From positions 1 to 64,000 of the forward strand of contig DKML01000010.1 of assembly GCA_002470515.1 (NCBI GenBank): a stretch of DNA of 64,000 nt, given 5' to 3'. The DNA is from Proteobacteria bacterium UBA7415 (GTDB lineage: Bacteria > Pseudomonadota > Gammaproteobacteria > Arenicellales > Arenicellaceae). Below the pieces are notes generated by a model. That model worked only from the letters and a program-made list of their open reading frames with translations. It was not told where the DNA came from and did no database searches. Both the position numbers and the translations under genes were made by a program. This document shows, in pieces, positions 55,250 through 64,000 of this stretch; position 1 is the stretch's first letter; each line of letters opens with the position of its first letter.

Positions 55250-56824
55250 ATGCAAAGCAATCGAATCAGCAACAAAACTCAGTGTCCTCACTGCTTTACG
55301 ATTTATCAGATTTCGGAAGATCAGCTCGCTCAATCAAGGGGCAATGTTCGTTGCGGTAACTGCCATGAGCGTTTTAAAGCACAGCTTTTATCCGACGACG
55401 AAATAAAACTAGCTCGTAGCAAGGTTGCACCGAATAACGATTTGTTCGCTGATGTAAATGAGCCGACCACGAGAAACCCCTCTGCAGACGCAACTTTGCA
55501 AGAAACCAAGCAACGTTCGGTCGAATCTAAAGATAATATCGACAAGAAAGTTGATATTACCAAACCTGAGGCAGCTGATTTTACGCGTAGCGCTCCGAAT
55601 ATTGAAGTAACTAACCAGCTTGATGTTGTTGAGAATCCAATTAAAGATCTTTCACTTGAACGAAGATCTCCCGAGCCTACCGAATTCAATGAACCCAAGC
55701 ATTCTATTTATTCGGCGAATATTGACAGAAAGGAACCTGTTTTTGATTTTGAGCTAGATGATTCTGAGTTAGAACTACCGTCCTTTGGTACTAAAAGAGA
55801 AAGTAGTTTTAACGCAAATAATTTAAACAAAGATCTTGATTTCGTTTTTGACGATGCCAAGGCTGGTCTGTCGACACAAGACTCAAATGATTTTTCAGAA
55901 CCCCCTTCTGAGGATTTTTCCGAGCCCGCTTCTCAAGAACCTTCAGCTGCGGGTTCGATCGCCGCAACCCCCAATGACAATCAAGAATTAATCAATGAAA
56001 TTGATCGTATTATTGATGACCGCTTGATCAATGGCTCCAATTCTAGGGACCGCAGCGTGGATGTTCCTAGTCTAGATAGTATTGACCCCGACGCTCAAAC
56101 TGAGAAACCCGACTCTGGATATGCGGGTTTGGATGTACGTGATTCAGTTAGATCAATAGACTGGAGCGAAGAGGTTTCACATGATGTCGACTCCTCGGAT
56201 TTTGATGACAATCTAGATACCAACTCTGAAGGCAGTTCAGAAGTAACTTGGATAAATGAAGATGATCTATTTGTCGAGCCATCGGATAAGCTTGGCAGCA
56301 ACCGTAGTGTCGCACTGAAAATTATTAAATTTGGTTTAACCGGAATTGTGGTCGTCGGTCTAATCGTCTTATTAGCGTACCAAGTGTGGTTGAAACAGTT
56401 TGCTTTTGTGAATAACAACGAGACTACGCTAACAACTCTAAATGCTCTATTCACCCCCGCGCTTGATTACTTGCAAGATAGGGGTATTTTTTTGGCCAGA
56501 CCACAAAATCTGATGGGCCTTGCCTTGATCTCAGCTCAGTCCGAGCCACACCCAAGCCGATCAAGCACCACCTTGATGAAGGTTAGCTTTTTAAACAAGG
56601 CTTCTGTCGAGCAGAACCTACCTTGGCTCGAACTCAGTTTGACTGACGAGAGCGGTAAGGTCGTCGCGAGACGCGCACTACAACCTGAAGACTATCTGTA
56701 CAACAATACTACTCAAGCTAGGATTGGACCTCACGAACTTAAAAAAATTACGATTGAGTTGCTCGCATTTCCTAAATCGGCCACAGGGTTTGAGCTTAAA
56801 ATGCTAAAAAACATGTCCTCATAA
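55250..56824 (+). CDS. Zinc-ribbon and DUF3426 domain protein
   Basis: A 524-residue membrane protein. The N-terminal MJ0042-type zinc ribbon has two CxxC pairs, CPHC and CGNCHERFK. A long acidic, Asp/Ser/Glu-rich disordered middle (about residues 45-345) follows. A single membrane helix (LTGIVVVGLIVLLAYQVWL, about residues 355-373) leads to the C-terminal DUF3426 domain. It sits between prmA and dusB, where this gene is found in many gammaproteobacteria. The role is unknown; bacterial polarity or division functions have been suggested for related proteins. The length is mostly in the disordered part. Confidence 0.9.
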   Translation: MQSNRISNKTQCPHCFTIYQISEDQLAQSRGNVRCGNCHERFKAQLLSDDEIKLARSKVAPNNDLFADVNEPTTRNPSADATLQETKQRSVESKDNIDKKVDITKPEAADFTRSAPNIEVTNQLDVVENPIKDLSLERRSPEPTEFNEPKHSIYSANIDRKEPVFDFELDDSELELPSFGTKRESSFNANNLNKDLDFVFDDAKAGLSTQDSNDFSEPPSEDFSEPASQEPSAAGSIAATPNDNQELINEIDRIIDDRLINGSNSRDRSVDVPSLDSIDPDAQTEKPDSGYAGLDVRDSVRSIDWSEEVSHDVDSSDFDDNLDTNSEGSSEVTWINEDDLFVEPSDKLGSNRSVALKIIKFGLTGIVVVGLIVLLAYQVWLKQFAFVNNNETTLTTLNALFTPALDYLQDRGIFLARPQNLMGLALISAQSEPHPSRSSTTLMKVSFLNKASVEQNLPWLELSLTDESGKVVARRALQPEDYLYNNTTQARIGPHELKKITIELLAFPKSATGFELKMLKNMSS

Positions 56825-57037
56825 TCTTACGAGCGTCTCTTAAACATATTTTTTCTTTGTATTTGTCACGATTTTTGACGCTATTTCAACTATTCGTCTT
56901 TACGCACTTTTAAGCTGTCGGTATTATCCGCGTCTGCTTACTTTTTAAGCAGCCATATAATCCAACTTTTTAGTCTAACTTCTGTGGTTCCTGAATCTCC
57001 ACATTATGTTAGACCCCTGACAGGCTTTCTCACCAAC

Positions 57038-58036
57038 ATGCAAATCGGCCCTTACAGTTTGCCCAACAATGTTATTGCGGCCCCTATGGCGGGTGTAAGC
57101 GATAAGCCTTTTAGGCAAGTTTGTAGGCAAAATGGCGCGGGTATGGTTGTTAGTGAGATGGTCACCAGCAATGTAGAGCTAGCGCACACCACTAAGACCC
57201 GTTTTAGACTCGACCACCATGATGAACCTGACGTTCGCGTTATTCAAATTGTCGGCACCGACCCCAAACAACTAGCTCAAGCCGCGCAGTTTAATGTTGA
57301 TAATGGCGCGCAAATTATTGATATTAATATGGGTTGTCCTGCGAAAAAGGTATGCAAACAAGCAGCTGGCTCCGCCTTACTAGCCAATGAACCGCTCGTT
57401 GAGCAGATTCTCGAAAGTGTCGTACGGGCAGTTGATGTACCGGTTACGGTAAAGATTCGTACTGGCTCAGATCCATTGAATCGAAATGGTGTTGCTATCG
57501 CTCAAATAGCGCAAGCCTGCGGCGTATCAGCTATTACTGTTCATGGCCGCACCAGGCAATGTAAGTTTGTTGGCGAGGTTGAATACAACACAATCTCCGA
57601 AATTAAAAAGGCCGTTAGTATTCCCGTTATCGCTAACGGCGATATTTGTACGCCCGAACAAGCCAAGTTCGTATTAGACACTACATCTGCTGACGCCGTT
57701 ATGATTGGTAGAGCCGCCCAAGGTAAACCTTGGTTGTTTGCACAAATTGTCAGCTACCTCGAATCAGGTTCTATCGAGGAGGCGTTACCAGTATCGCAAA
57801 AGCGAGTGGTGATTTTGGACCACATTGCATCCATTCATCTATTTTATGGTGAACGCCTAGGTATTAAGTTCGCGCGTAAACATATTAAGTGGTACTTGCA
57901 ACATTGGGACTGGACGGTCCCAAATGATTTGCGGCTCACCATTTCCACGACTGAGTCTTGCTCAGAGCAGTTACAACTCTTAGAGTTGGTGTTAAGCGAT
58001 TCGTTTAATAACGACTCAATTTCAGAAGCAGCATAG
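57038..58036 (+). CDS. dusB: tRNA-dihydrouridine synthase B
   Basis: A 332-residue FMN-dependent enzyme that reduces U17 or neighbouring uridines in tRNA. The start at ATG 57038 gives MQIGPYSLPNNVIAAPMAGV, which aligns with the known DusB start; the GTG at 56984 would add 18 unrelated residues. Diagnostic parts are MAGVSDKPFR, the catalytic Cys in NMGCPAKKVCKQAAGSAL, KIRTG and VIANGDI. It is directly followed by fis, a pair preserved in enteric and other gammaproteobacteria, where dusB-fis transcription is set by growth rate. Confidence 0.96.
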   Translation: MQIGPYSLPNNVIAAPMAGVSDKPFRQVCRQNGAGMVVSEMVTSNVELAHTTKTRFRLDHHDEPDVRVIQIVGTDPKQLAQAAQFNVDNGAQIIDINMGCPAKKVCKQAAGSALLANEPLVEQILESVVRAVDVPVTVKIRTGSDPLNRNGVAIAQIAQACGVSAITVHGRTRQCKFVGEVEYNTISEIKKAVSIPVIANGDICTPEQAKFVLDTTSADAVMIGRAAQGKPWLFAQIVSYLESGSIEEALPVSQKRVVILDHIASIHLFYGERLGIKFARKHIKWYLQHWDWTVPNDLRLTISTTESCSEQLQLLELVLSDSFNNDSISEAA

Positions 58037-58046
58037 TATTTCAAAA

Positions 58047-58295
58047 ATGACCAAGAAGAACCCCTCAACCGAATCTCTTACACGTTGTGTCACCGATTCG
58101 ATAAATCAATATTTTGATGACCTAAAAGGTCAAAAGCCCGCTAACTTACATGCTTTTTTTATAGCTGAGGTCGAGAGGCCTTTCTTAATAGCCGTTATGG
58201 AGCAGACTGGCGGTAATCAAACTCAGGCCGCTGAAATTCTTGGCATTAACCGCAACACACTTAAGAAAAAGCTTTGTCAGTACAAGCTTCTCTAA
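58047..58295 (+). CDS. fis: DNA-binding protein Fis
   Basis: An 82-residue Fis protein, shorter at the N-terminus than E. coli Fis (98) as in many non-enteric species. The C-terminal helix-turn-helix is TGGNQTQAAEILGINRNTLKKKL, cited in part, preceded by the FFIAEVERPFLIAVM dimer helix. It bends DNA and activates stable RNA promoters and other genes in growing cells. It follows dusB after 10 bases. Confidence 0.96.
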   Translation: MTKKNPSTESLTRCVTDSINQYFDDLKGQKPANLHAFFIAEVERPFLIAVMEQTGGNQTQAAEILGINRNTLKKKLCQYKLL

Positions 58296-58378
58296 TTTTG
58301 CACAAGTGAGCATCAATAGTCTTAGGCTACCCATGTTCACTTACACCATTCATAATTTGCCATAGTCGACAACACTCC

Positions 58379-59941
58379 ATGAAACAGAATCTAAAGCCCA
58401 AAAGAGCCCTAATAAGCGTATCCGATAAATCTGGAATTGTTGAATTCGCAACGACTCTTGCCCAGCATAATGTTGAACTCCTGTCTACTGGTGGTACCGC
58501 GAAGTTATTACAAGATGCTGGTCTAAATGTCACCGAGGTGTCCGATCATACGGGTTTCCCCGAGATGATGGCGGGCAGAGTGAAGACGCTTCACCCTAAA
58601 ATTCACGGCGGTATACTGGGGCGTCGTGGTACCGATGACGGTGTAATGGCTGAACATGCTATTGAGGCCATTGATATTGTTGTCGTCAATCTGTATCCGT
58701 TTCAGAATACAATTGCTGATCCTGATTGTGATTTGCCAACCGCTATCGAAAATATTGATATCGGGGGTCCAGCAATGGTTAGGTCCGCAGCCAAGAACCA
58801 TAATGACGTAGCGATCGTCGTCAACGCAGAAGACTACGGTCGCGTTTCCACGGAAATTGCTGATGACGGAATTAGTTACGCCACACGCTTCGACTTGGCG
58901 GTTAGAGCATTCGAGCACACTGCACAATACGATGGCGCTATAGCAAGTCATCTCGGACGCCTCAACAGTGACGGTGAGAAAGGCGATTTTTCAAGAACAC
59001 TCAATCTTCAATTTCACCACAAACAAACAATGCGCTACGGCGAAAACCCTCATCAAGGCGCCGCGTTTTACGTTGAAGCTAAAAGCCGCGTTGGTATTTC
59101 AAGCGCTGTACAAGTTCAAGGGAAGGAGCTTTCGTACAATAATATAGCTGACACTGATGCCGCGTTGGAGTGCGTTAAGCAGTTTGATGAAGGTGTAGCC
59201 TGCGTCATTGTAAAACACGCTAATCCGTGTGGAGTTGCCGTAGCAGGATCTTGTTTGGAGGCATACCAACGTGCCTACTCAACTGATCCCGAATCAGCGT
59301 TTGGCGGAATAATTGCTTTTAATACGGAACTCGATGAAGCAACAGCTAAGGCCATTTCAGAACAACAATTCGTTGAAGTAATTATCGCGCCTAAAGTAAG
59401 CGCGCAAGCCAAAGCCGTATTAGTAAGCAAAAAGAACGTAAGACTTCTTGAATGTGGGTATTGGTCAAACGAAGATGCGAACACACTCGAATACAAACGA
59501 GTTAACGGCGGTATGTTGGTTCAGAACAATGATTTATTGTTAGTGAACGAGCTTAAGGTTGTGAGCAAGGTGAAGCCGAGCGAACAGCAAATGTCCGACC
59601 TTTTGTTTGCTTGGAAAATCGCCAAGTTTGTAAAGTCTAACGCAATTATATATGCCAATGAAGCAATGACCATTGGGGTTGGGGCAGGCCAAATGAGCCG
59701 CGTCAACTCAGCTCGAATAGCTGCAATTAAAGCCGAACATGCAGGATTGTCGGTTAAGGGTTCGGTTATGGCGTCGGACGCGTTCTTTCCTTTTAGAGAC
59801 GGTATCGACAACGCCGCTGCAAATGGGATCTCTGCAGTAATTCAGCCTGGTGGCTCAATGCGAGATGAAGAAGTGATCGCGGCAGCAGATGAAGCCAATA
59901 TGGCGATGGTGTTTACTGGAATGCGACACTTTAGACATTAG
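58379..59941 (+). CDS. purH: Bifunctional AICAR transformylase/IMP cyclohydrolase PurH
   Basis: A 520-residue enzyme for the last two steps of IMP synthesis. The N-terminal IMP cyclohydrolase (residues 8-200) begins [11 protein letters not shown] and has TLHPKIHGG. The C-terminal AICAR transformylase has [13 protein letters not shown] and the catalytic Lys-His in [12 protein letters not shown]. Length matches the family. It follows fis after 83 bases, as in many gammaproteobacteria. purD, the usual next gene, is not here. Confidence 0.97.
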   Translation: MKQNLKPKRALISVSDKSGIVEFATTLAQHNVELLSTGGTAKLLQDAGLNVTEVSDHTGFPEMMAGRVKTLHPKIHGGILGRRGTDDGVMAEHAIEAIDIVVVNLYPFQNTIADPDCDLPTAIENIDIGGPAMVRSAAKNHNDVAIVVNAEDYGRVSTEIADDGISYATRFDLAVRAFEHTAQYDGAIASHLGRLNSDGEKGDFSRTLNLQFHHKQTMRYGENPHQGAAFYVEAKSRVGISSAVQVQGKELSYNNIADTDAALECVKQFDEGVACVIVKHANPCGVAVAGSCLEAYQRAYSTDPESAFGGIIAFNTELDEATAKAISEQQFVEVIIAPKVSAQAKAVLVSKKNVRLLECGYWSNEDANTLEYKRVNGGMLVQNNDLLLVNELKVVSKVKPSEQQMSDLLFAWKIAKFVKSNAIIYANEAMTIGVGAGQMSRVNSARIAAIKAEHAGLSVKGSVMASDAFFPFRDGIDNAAANGISAVIQPGGSMRDEEVIAAADEANMAMVFTGMRHFRH

Positions 59942-60020
59942 TCCACGAGTTTATCTAGCTGGGGTTGCCTAATAGGAATTGTCTAACAAGGATTATTTGC
60001 TAAAGAAGACCGAGTAGGAC

Positions 60021-60866
60021 TTAACCGTACTCCTCGGCCATCGCAGCGATAATTGCGTCCCATACTACGAGAACGTGGGGTTGTTTCTGAATTTCTGAAT
60101 AAGCGAGCAACCAGAGTTGTCCGTACACGGCCGGTATTCTCACAATTGCCGTTAGCTCTTCAAAGGTTTGGTCCTCTGGCAATACTGCGCAGCCGATGCC
60201 TAACTTCACCATTTTCGCTATCACAGCGTAACTGTCACAATAGGCAACTACTTCATTGTTTTGCTCGGAAATCCATTTACTCACCTCGTTGTTTGCTAGG
60301 CCAGTACTCGGCGCGATCAAATTGACGCTTTTGGGATTTTTCTTATACGCCTTGTGAGCGGACTTATCGCCGTATAACCACCATCCAAGCGTCACCAGAT
60401 ATGACCCATACAAATGTTCTGGGGGTGAGGAAACCGCCGCAAATGCTATATCAACTTTTCGCTGCTCCAACGCCGAATACGAATCACTAATACTCAAGTC
60501 GATCGAGATATCTGGAAACTCCACCCGCAGTGATCGCATAACGATCGGCATAACGTTGCTTGCTATATTGGCTGGAGCAGATACTTTAACTGACCCAGCA
60601 GGCGTAGCGCGGACTCCAAGAATCTGACTGTCTATTTTTAGTAAGGCTGCTTCCGCCTCACGTGCAATTATGAGTAGACGTTCACCATCTGCGGTGAGTG
60701 AATATGGCTTGGAATTGCGGTCAAACAATTCCAAATCTAATTGCGCCTCAAAGGATTCCAAGCGTCTAAACACGGTAGAGTGATTGACACTCAACTGCTG
60801 TGCAGCCTCATATAAATTACCTGCAGTCGCAATGGCCAAAAAGTACTTAAGGTCGTCCCAATTCAT
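60021..60866 (-). CDS. LysR family transcriptional regulator
   Basis: A 281-residue LysR-type regulator. The start at 60866 gives NWDDLKYFLAIATAGNL, the standard opening of this subfamily; the longer frame to 60962 would run through a palindromic promoter. The winged helix has AAQQLSVNHSTVFRRLESFE. The effector domain is of the periplasmic-binding type. The promoter holds two palindromes of the same core 40 bp apart, one right at the start codon, suggesting self-repression. A target gene is not clear: purH is convergent and the upstream gene is on the same strand. Confidence 0.88.
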   Translation of the reverse strand: MNWDDLKYFLAIATAGNLYEAAQQLSVNHSTVFRRLESFEAQLDLELFDRNSKPYSLTADGERLLIIAREAEAALLKIDSQILGVRATPAGSVKVSAPANIASNVMPIVMRSLRVEFPDISIDLSISDSYSALEQRKVDIAFAAVSSPPEHLYGSYLVTLGWWLYGDKSAHKAYKKNPKSVNLIAPSTGLANNEVSKWISEQNNEVVAYCDSYAVIAKMVKLGIGCAVLPEDQTFEELTAIVRIPAVYGQLWLLAYSEIQKQPHVLVVWDAIIAAMAEEYG

Positions 60867-60868
60867 TT

Positions 60869-60882
60869 TTGCATTATTGCAA
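60869..60882. promoter_or_regulatory. Palindrome 1 at the LysR start
   Basis: TTGCATTATTGCAA, arms TTGCA and TGCAA around TTAT, three bases upstream of the LysR start codon. It shares its core with palindrome 2 at 60907-60924. Binding here would block translation initiation or promoter clearance. Confidence 0.6.
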
Positions 60883-60906
60883 TAATATTTATAAAAATGT
60901 AGTTTT

Positions 60907-60924
60907 ATTTGCATTAATGCAAAT
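60907..60924. promoter_or_regulatory. Palindrome 2, likely LysR operator
   Basis: ATTTGCATTAATGCAAAT is an exact 18-bp palindrome. Its centre (60915.5) is 40 bp from that of palindrome 1 (60875.5), nearly four helical turns, so both face the same side of DNA. It is the best candidate site for the adjacent LysR protein. Confidence 0.65.
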
Positions 60925-61151
60925 ATGGATCTTGGGCCAGCATAGCTCTTCATTTCAGCCAAAGAGCATCAAGCCAAGAAATCACATAGAAGGCATATAT
61001 TTCAATGACTTAAAGGAACTACAGGTTGCTTATTTGCAGTTTGAAAAACTAGCATTGGGAACCATTTAGAGAATGGAAGAAGTTGGAGCTACGTGGTTTT
61101 TCGGCTATTCCACATCAATAACAATAACGCGCGGCCACTCGGACCCAATCC

Positions 61152-61715
61152 CTATGCAGGCTTTTGGCCCAAAACCGATGCTAGTTGGTTTGCCAATTCG
61201 GTACCTTTTATGGACGTAAAACGCGGTCGTTCGTTATTATGGGTATGTACCTGCGCTGTCTTTAAACCCAAACGACGCAAACAAAAAGCTGGGATAGCTT
61301 TGTTCATGCCTGTGAATATAATTTTCCATTTGGAATCAGCTTCTACAACCGCGTCGACAAGACTTGTCAAAAAAACAAGACTCTCTGCGTTGATACATTC
61401 TAAGTCACTTATGAACAAAATCCCCTTTGGTTGCTGCAATAAAGATAAGTCGAATAATTCGAATGCGCTGTTTAACGGGTCAAACGTTTTACCTGAATCT
61501 AGTCGAAACAATTCTCGCTTAACCGCCGCTTCAATATCACCAATCGCACTGACATTAACAAGGGGAATTAAACGTGGGCGTTTTCTTGAAAAATTTTTTA
61601 TAAAATCTGAAAGCTGAATCTCATCCGCGTCTATAAATAATTGCAGCTTGCTCTTTCCGCGCAGAAATTGCGTTAATACCTGTTCAGCTTGCTGGTCCCT
61701 AATCTGTGTACTCAT
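61152..61715 (-). CDS. Hypothetical protein, AAA/ExeA-like without P-loop
   Basis: A 187-residue soluble protein of unknown family. The order of beta strands and helices, notably GILFISDLECINAESLVFLTSLV and WKIIFTGMNKAI, quoted in part, recalls the Walker B and sensor strands of ExeA/GspA-type ATPases. But no Walker A (GxxxxGK) is found where expected (about residues 20-30), so it would not bind ATP in the usual manner. It lies between LysR and LysE genes on the same strand. A divergent helper protein or a degraded ATPase is possible. Confidence 0.55.
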   Translation of the reverse strand: MSTQIRDQQAEQVLTQFLRGKSKLQLFIDADEIQLSDFIKNFSRKRPRLIPLVNVSAIGDIEAAVKRELFRLDSGKTFDPLNSAFELFDLSLLQQPKGILFISDLECINAESLVFLTSLVDAVVEADSKWKIIFTGMNKAIPAFCLRRLGLKTAQVHTHNNERPRFTSIKGTELANQLASVLGQKPA

Positions 61716-61851
61716 AAGGTCTACCCTTTCGACTATCCCCCCAGATACTGGACTGAGTATCGCAAGTATTGAGTTTAGATCAAGCGTGAAAACACCTATT
61801 CATGTCTCTCCAATAAAAATATGCCGAAACCCTACACACAATTATTATGCC

Positions 61852-62496
61852 TTAAAGAGCCTCACCGAGAATCAAACGTAGGGCCACCAACACTAAAAAT
61901 AACGCAGCGGCTCGATCAAACGTGGGTTTTGCTTTATCGTAAATTCGTCTTGAATGTGCGTTAGACAATGTGATTGCAACGATGGCGTACCAGCTAAAAT
62001 CAATAATAAACGCGGTAACTGTAACCAAACTTACAGTGAATGGGGGAGGCGTTGCGGGTACAAACGCTGCGAAGATACCGGCTATTACAATCGCTGTTTT
62101 AGGGTTGCTTGTCTGTACGATTAAACCCTGCATAAAGCTGCGCCAAGGACCGCCCTCCATGCCTGTGACCGGATTTTCCTGAATACCCTCGCTGTCGGTT
62201 AGAGATTGGGTAGCCCCTCGCCAGATCTTGCTCGCGATCCACAATAGGTAAACTCCACCTACAATCTTTAGCACCAAATATACCTTTGGCATTTGTTCCA
62301 AAAGAGCAACCACGCCGAAACCAGCAAGGATGGCAAATAGTGCTACTCCCAAGGCCGTTCCAACAGCGGTTGCTAAACCATCAGCTCTAGAGCGAGAGAG
62401 TGCGTTTTGTGCAACGACAAAAAAACTAGGACCAGGACTCATAGCGCCAGCGGCTAAGACTCCGGCAATTGCTAAGAGGAAAGAATATTCTTGCAT
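61852..62496 (-). CDS. LysE family translocator
   Basis: A 214-residue inner-membrane exporter of the LysE/RhtB family, with six helices. The N-terminal signature is AAGAMSPGPSFFVVAQNAL, with GLATAVGTALGV next and SNPKTAIVIAGIFAAF in the second repeat. Members export amino acids or homoserine lactones. Length is normal. It is the first of three leftward genes ending with the LysR regulator, which could control it. Confidence 0.93.
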   Translation of the reverse strand: MQEYSFLLAIAGVLAAGAMSPGPSFFVVAQNALSRSRADGLATAVGTALGVALFAILAGFGVVALLEQMPKVYLVLKIVGGVYLLWIASKIWRGATQSLTDSEGIQENPVTGMEGGPWRSFMQGLIVQTSNPKTAIVIAGIFAAFVPATPPPFTVSLVTVTAFIIDFSWYAIVAITLSNAHSRRIYDKAKPTFDRAAALFLVLVALRLILGEAL

Positions 62497-62682
62497 AGTG
62501 ATTTATAGAGAGATAGTGGCGCCTGCATATTAGCGGGGGATTATCTCACTCCGTTCGAGTCAATAGCTAGCGCGGAGCCTAATTTACTTAAGCTAGAAGA
62601 GTCTCGGCGAAATCTAGTCTTCATAAAAACTTTCCAGTACGTCGGTTCGACATGCTTGTGTTAAACTCAGCTCAGATTAAAA
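62497..62682. other. Intergenic stretch before the riboswitch
   Basis: No gene seen. It must hold the leftward LysE promoter and the rightward promoter that drives the riboswitch leader. The nearby TTAAACTCAGCTCAGATTAA just before the aptamer is AT-rich, but exact boxes are not assigned. Confidence 0.4.
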
Positions 62683-62822
62683 ACCCAGGGGGCGGCTCCT
62701 CTATTATGGGATTTCTGTTTACGCATGTATTCAGAATACCAAACAATAAGAGCCTGAGATTAGCGTAATGCTTAGACCCCACGAACCTGATCCGGTTAGC
62801 ACCGGCGTAGGGATGGGAGTTC
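62683..62822 (+). ncRNA. TPP riboswitch (THI element)
   Basis: The leader before the receptor gene contains the conserved thiamine-pyrophosphate aptamer: GGGGGCGGCTC at the 5' side, a variable long P3 arm, then GAGCCTGAGAT (matching the CTGAGA box), ACCC, GAACCTGATC, a GG-TTAGCACC hairpin and GGCGTAGGGA. All core blocks of the THI box are in the correct order. Downstream, TGAGCTC (62823-62829) and GAGCTCA (62842-62848) can form a hairpin, and CACCTCC follows it, which could mask the ribosome binding site. It should turn down the receptor gene when TPP is plentiful. Confidence 0.93.
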
Positions 62823-62893
62823 TGAGCTCATATCACCTAGAGAGCTCACCCACCTCCGCAGCACCGGGTCTCAATTAGAAAAGAGATCAACAC

Positions 62894-64000
62894 GTGAAAC
62901 CAATTAAAACCCAATTGTTGAATAAGCCAGTTCGCTTAGTAGTGCCAGTGCTAATTAGCGCATGCATATTGCTAAGCAGCAACAGCTTTGCCGCACCGCT
63001 TGAAGAAGTGGTTGTTACCGCCGAATTAATTGAGACCAACGTCTTAAAGTTGCCTAATAGCGTTACTGTTATTGACTCTCTAGCTATCGAGCAACGAGCC
63101 GCTCGCCAACTTGAAGACCTATTAAACCTAGCGCCGAATGTGAATTATGCGAGCGGAGCATCTCGGGGACGTTTTATCCAGATTCGCGGCATTGGAGAAC
63201 GTAGCGAGTTCCAAGAGCCATTGATCAATTCAGTTGGCGTAGTGCTCGATGGTATTGATTTAACGGGTGTCTCCTTGGGAGCTAGTAGCTTAGATCTGAA
63301 GCAGATGGAAGTATTGCGTGGGCCTCAAGGAACGCTCTATGGCGCCAACGCCTTGGCTGGGTTAATTAATCTTGTCTCGAATGCTCCCACCCAAGAATTT
63401 GAAGCAAAGGTCGACTTTGCTATTGAAGACTATAACGGCTTAGAGTTTGGCGGAGTACTGAGTGGTCCACTTAATGATTCAACTGGATATCGACTGGCCG
63501 TAAAGCGATTTGAGAGCGACGGTTTTACAGACAATGTGTTTTTAGGCAGACAAGACACTAACAATATTAGTGAAACCAGCGCGCGGTTAAAGCTCGTATC
63601 GCAAGTGAGCGAAAAGCTTAATGTTGATACGACGCTTTTTTTAGCCGACATCAATAACGGCTACGACGCCTTCAGCCTAGACAATACACGCCAAACCTAC
63701 TCTGATCGCCCTGGGCGCGATACTCAGGAGACTGTAGGGGCATCAATTGTTGCTCGCTATCTATTGAGCAATACCGATTCTATTGAAGCCATCGTTAGTT
63801 ACGCCGACACCGATATGGCCTATAGCTTTGATGAGGATTGGAGTCACCCCGGTATTTGCGACGGCACAGCATGCGATTCGGCCCTATTTGGTTTTGATTG
63901 GTTTTATATATCTGAAGACTCATACGAAAGACAAAACACTAACACTACCGTTGATCTACGCTGGCTGCACGCCGCCGAGAAGTTCGACTGGGTAGGGGGC
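62894..64000 (+). CDS. TonB-dependent receptor, thiamine-regulated (partial, runs off the end)
   Basis: The first 369 residues of an outer-membrane receptor, open to the window edge. The GTG at 62894 is the likely start; it gives a signal peptide with core VLISACILLSSNSFA and cleavage before APLEEVVVTA. The TonB box is EEVVVTAE. The plug domain follows (LPNSVTVIDSLAI, LEDLLNLAPNV, QIRGIGERSEFQ, EVLRGPQGTLYGANALAG), then beta-barrel strands. A TPP riboswitch upstream shows it responds to thiamine status, so it probably imports thiamine or a precursor or analogue. That function is inferred from regulation. The C-terminal barrel is missing because the window stops. Confidence 0.93.
   Translation, partial: MKPIKTQLLNKPVRLVVPVLISACILLSSNSFAAPLEEVVVTAELIETNVLKLPNSVTVIDSLAIEQRAARQLEDLLNLAPNVNYASGASRGRFIQIRGIGERSEFQEPLINSVGVVLDGIDLTGVSLGASSLDLKQMEVLRGPQGTLYGANALAGLINLVSNAPTQEFEAKVDFAIEDYNGLEFGGVLSGPLNDSTGYRLAVKRFESDGFTDNVFLGRQDTNNISETSARLKLVSQVSEKLNVDTTLFLADINNGYDAFSLDNTRQTYSDRPGRDTQETVGASIVARYLLSNTDSIEAIVSYADTDMAYSFDEDWSHPGICDGTACDSALFGFDWFYISEDSYERQNTNTTVDLRWLHAAEKFDWVGG

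Noticed and set aside
59942..60020. purD downstream of purH
   Set aside because: Only 79 bases remain before the convergent LysR gene, with no coding capacity, so the usual purH-purD pair is absent here.
61093..61617. 174-codon plus-strand frame opposite the hypothetical gene
   Set aside because: Basic, low-order composition. The minus-strand frame at 61152-61715 looks far more protein-like.

Overview
The window looks like chromosome from a marine-type heterotrophic gammaproteobacterium with moderate GC (judged by eye). Evidence for this is the dsbD-tlpA-prmA-DUF3426-dusB-fis-purH gene order, groESL under a CIRCE operator, a high-potential iron-sulfur protein, and large TonB-dependent receptors with halogenase/SapC/cupin partners. 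An Arenicella-like lineage would fit, but the sequence alone cannot fix the taxon. I see no tRNA, rRNA, insertion sequence, prophage or CRISPR array.

Layout. 1-2.4 kb: a sulfotransferase-like gene and a decayed stretch holding a 5'-truncated methyltransferase and a broken membrane protein. 2.8-18.6 kb: a carbohydrate-uptake region with a sugar porter, a TauE/SafE permease, a JmjC/cupin protein, then a minus-strand cluster (TonB-dependent receptor, halogenase, SapC, second cupin, second halogenase), a membrane-anchored AraC regulator and a GH3 lipoprotein glucosidase. 18.7-31 kb: an SDR, a GntR-ABC transporter operon, a Bcr/CflA exporter, an SRPBCC-SDR fusion, a PhoX-type phosphatase, an unknown protein and a gamma-glutamyltransferase. 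31-35 kb: an ECF sigma/anti-sigma/DUF4097 operon and small membrane or zinc-ribbon proteins. 35-44.7 kb: a Gfo/Idh/MocA oxidoreductase, two exported amidohydrolases, a glycosyltransferase-PqqD fusion, a membrane gene interrupted by one TGA, an AbgT transporter, a DUF6435 microprotein and HiPIP. 44.8-60 kb: the housekeeping block (groEL/ES, fxsA, a beta/gamma-crystallin protein, hisC, a phosphatase, dsbD, tlpA, prmA, dusB-fis, purH). 60-64 kb: a LysR gene with a double palindrome, an unknown protein, a LysE exporter, and a TPP riboswitch ahead of a TonB-dependent receptor cut by the window end.

How the genes work together. The 2.8-18.6 kb region reads as one glycan system. GH3 would release glucose or oligosaccharides, the receptor would import them across the outer membrane, the porter would carry sugar inward, and the AraC protein would sense it. 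The two halogenase-fold flavoproteins, two HxD...H cupins and SapC are constant companions of such receptors but have no settled role; this is the best candidate here for undescribed biochemistry. The other candidates are the glycosyltransferase fused to a PqqD (RiPP-recognition-like) domain, the exact 18-bp tandem repeat before dsbD, and the paired palindromes at the LysR promoter.
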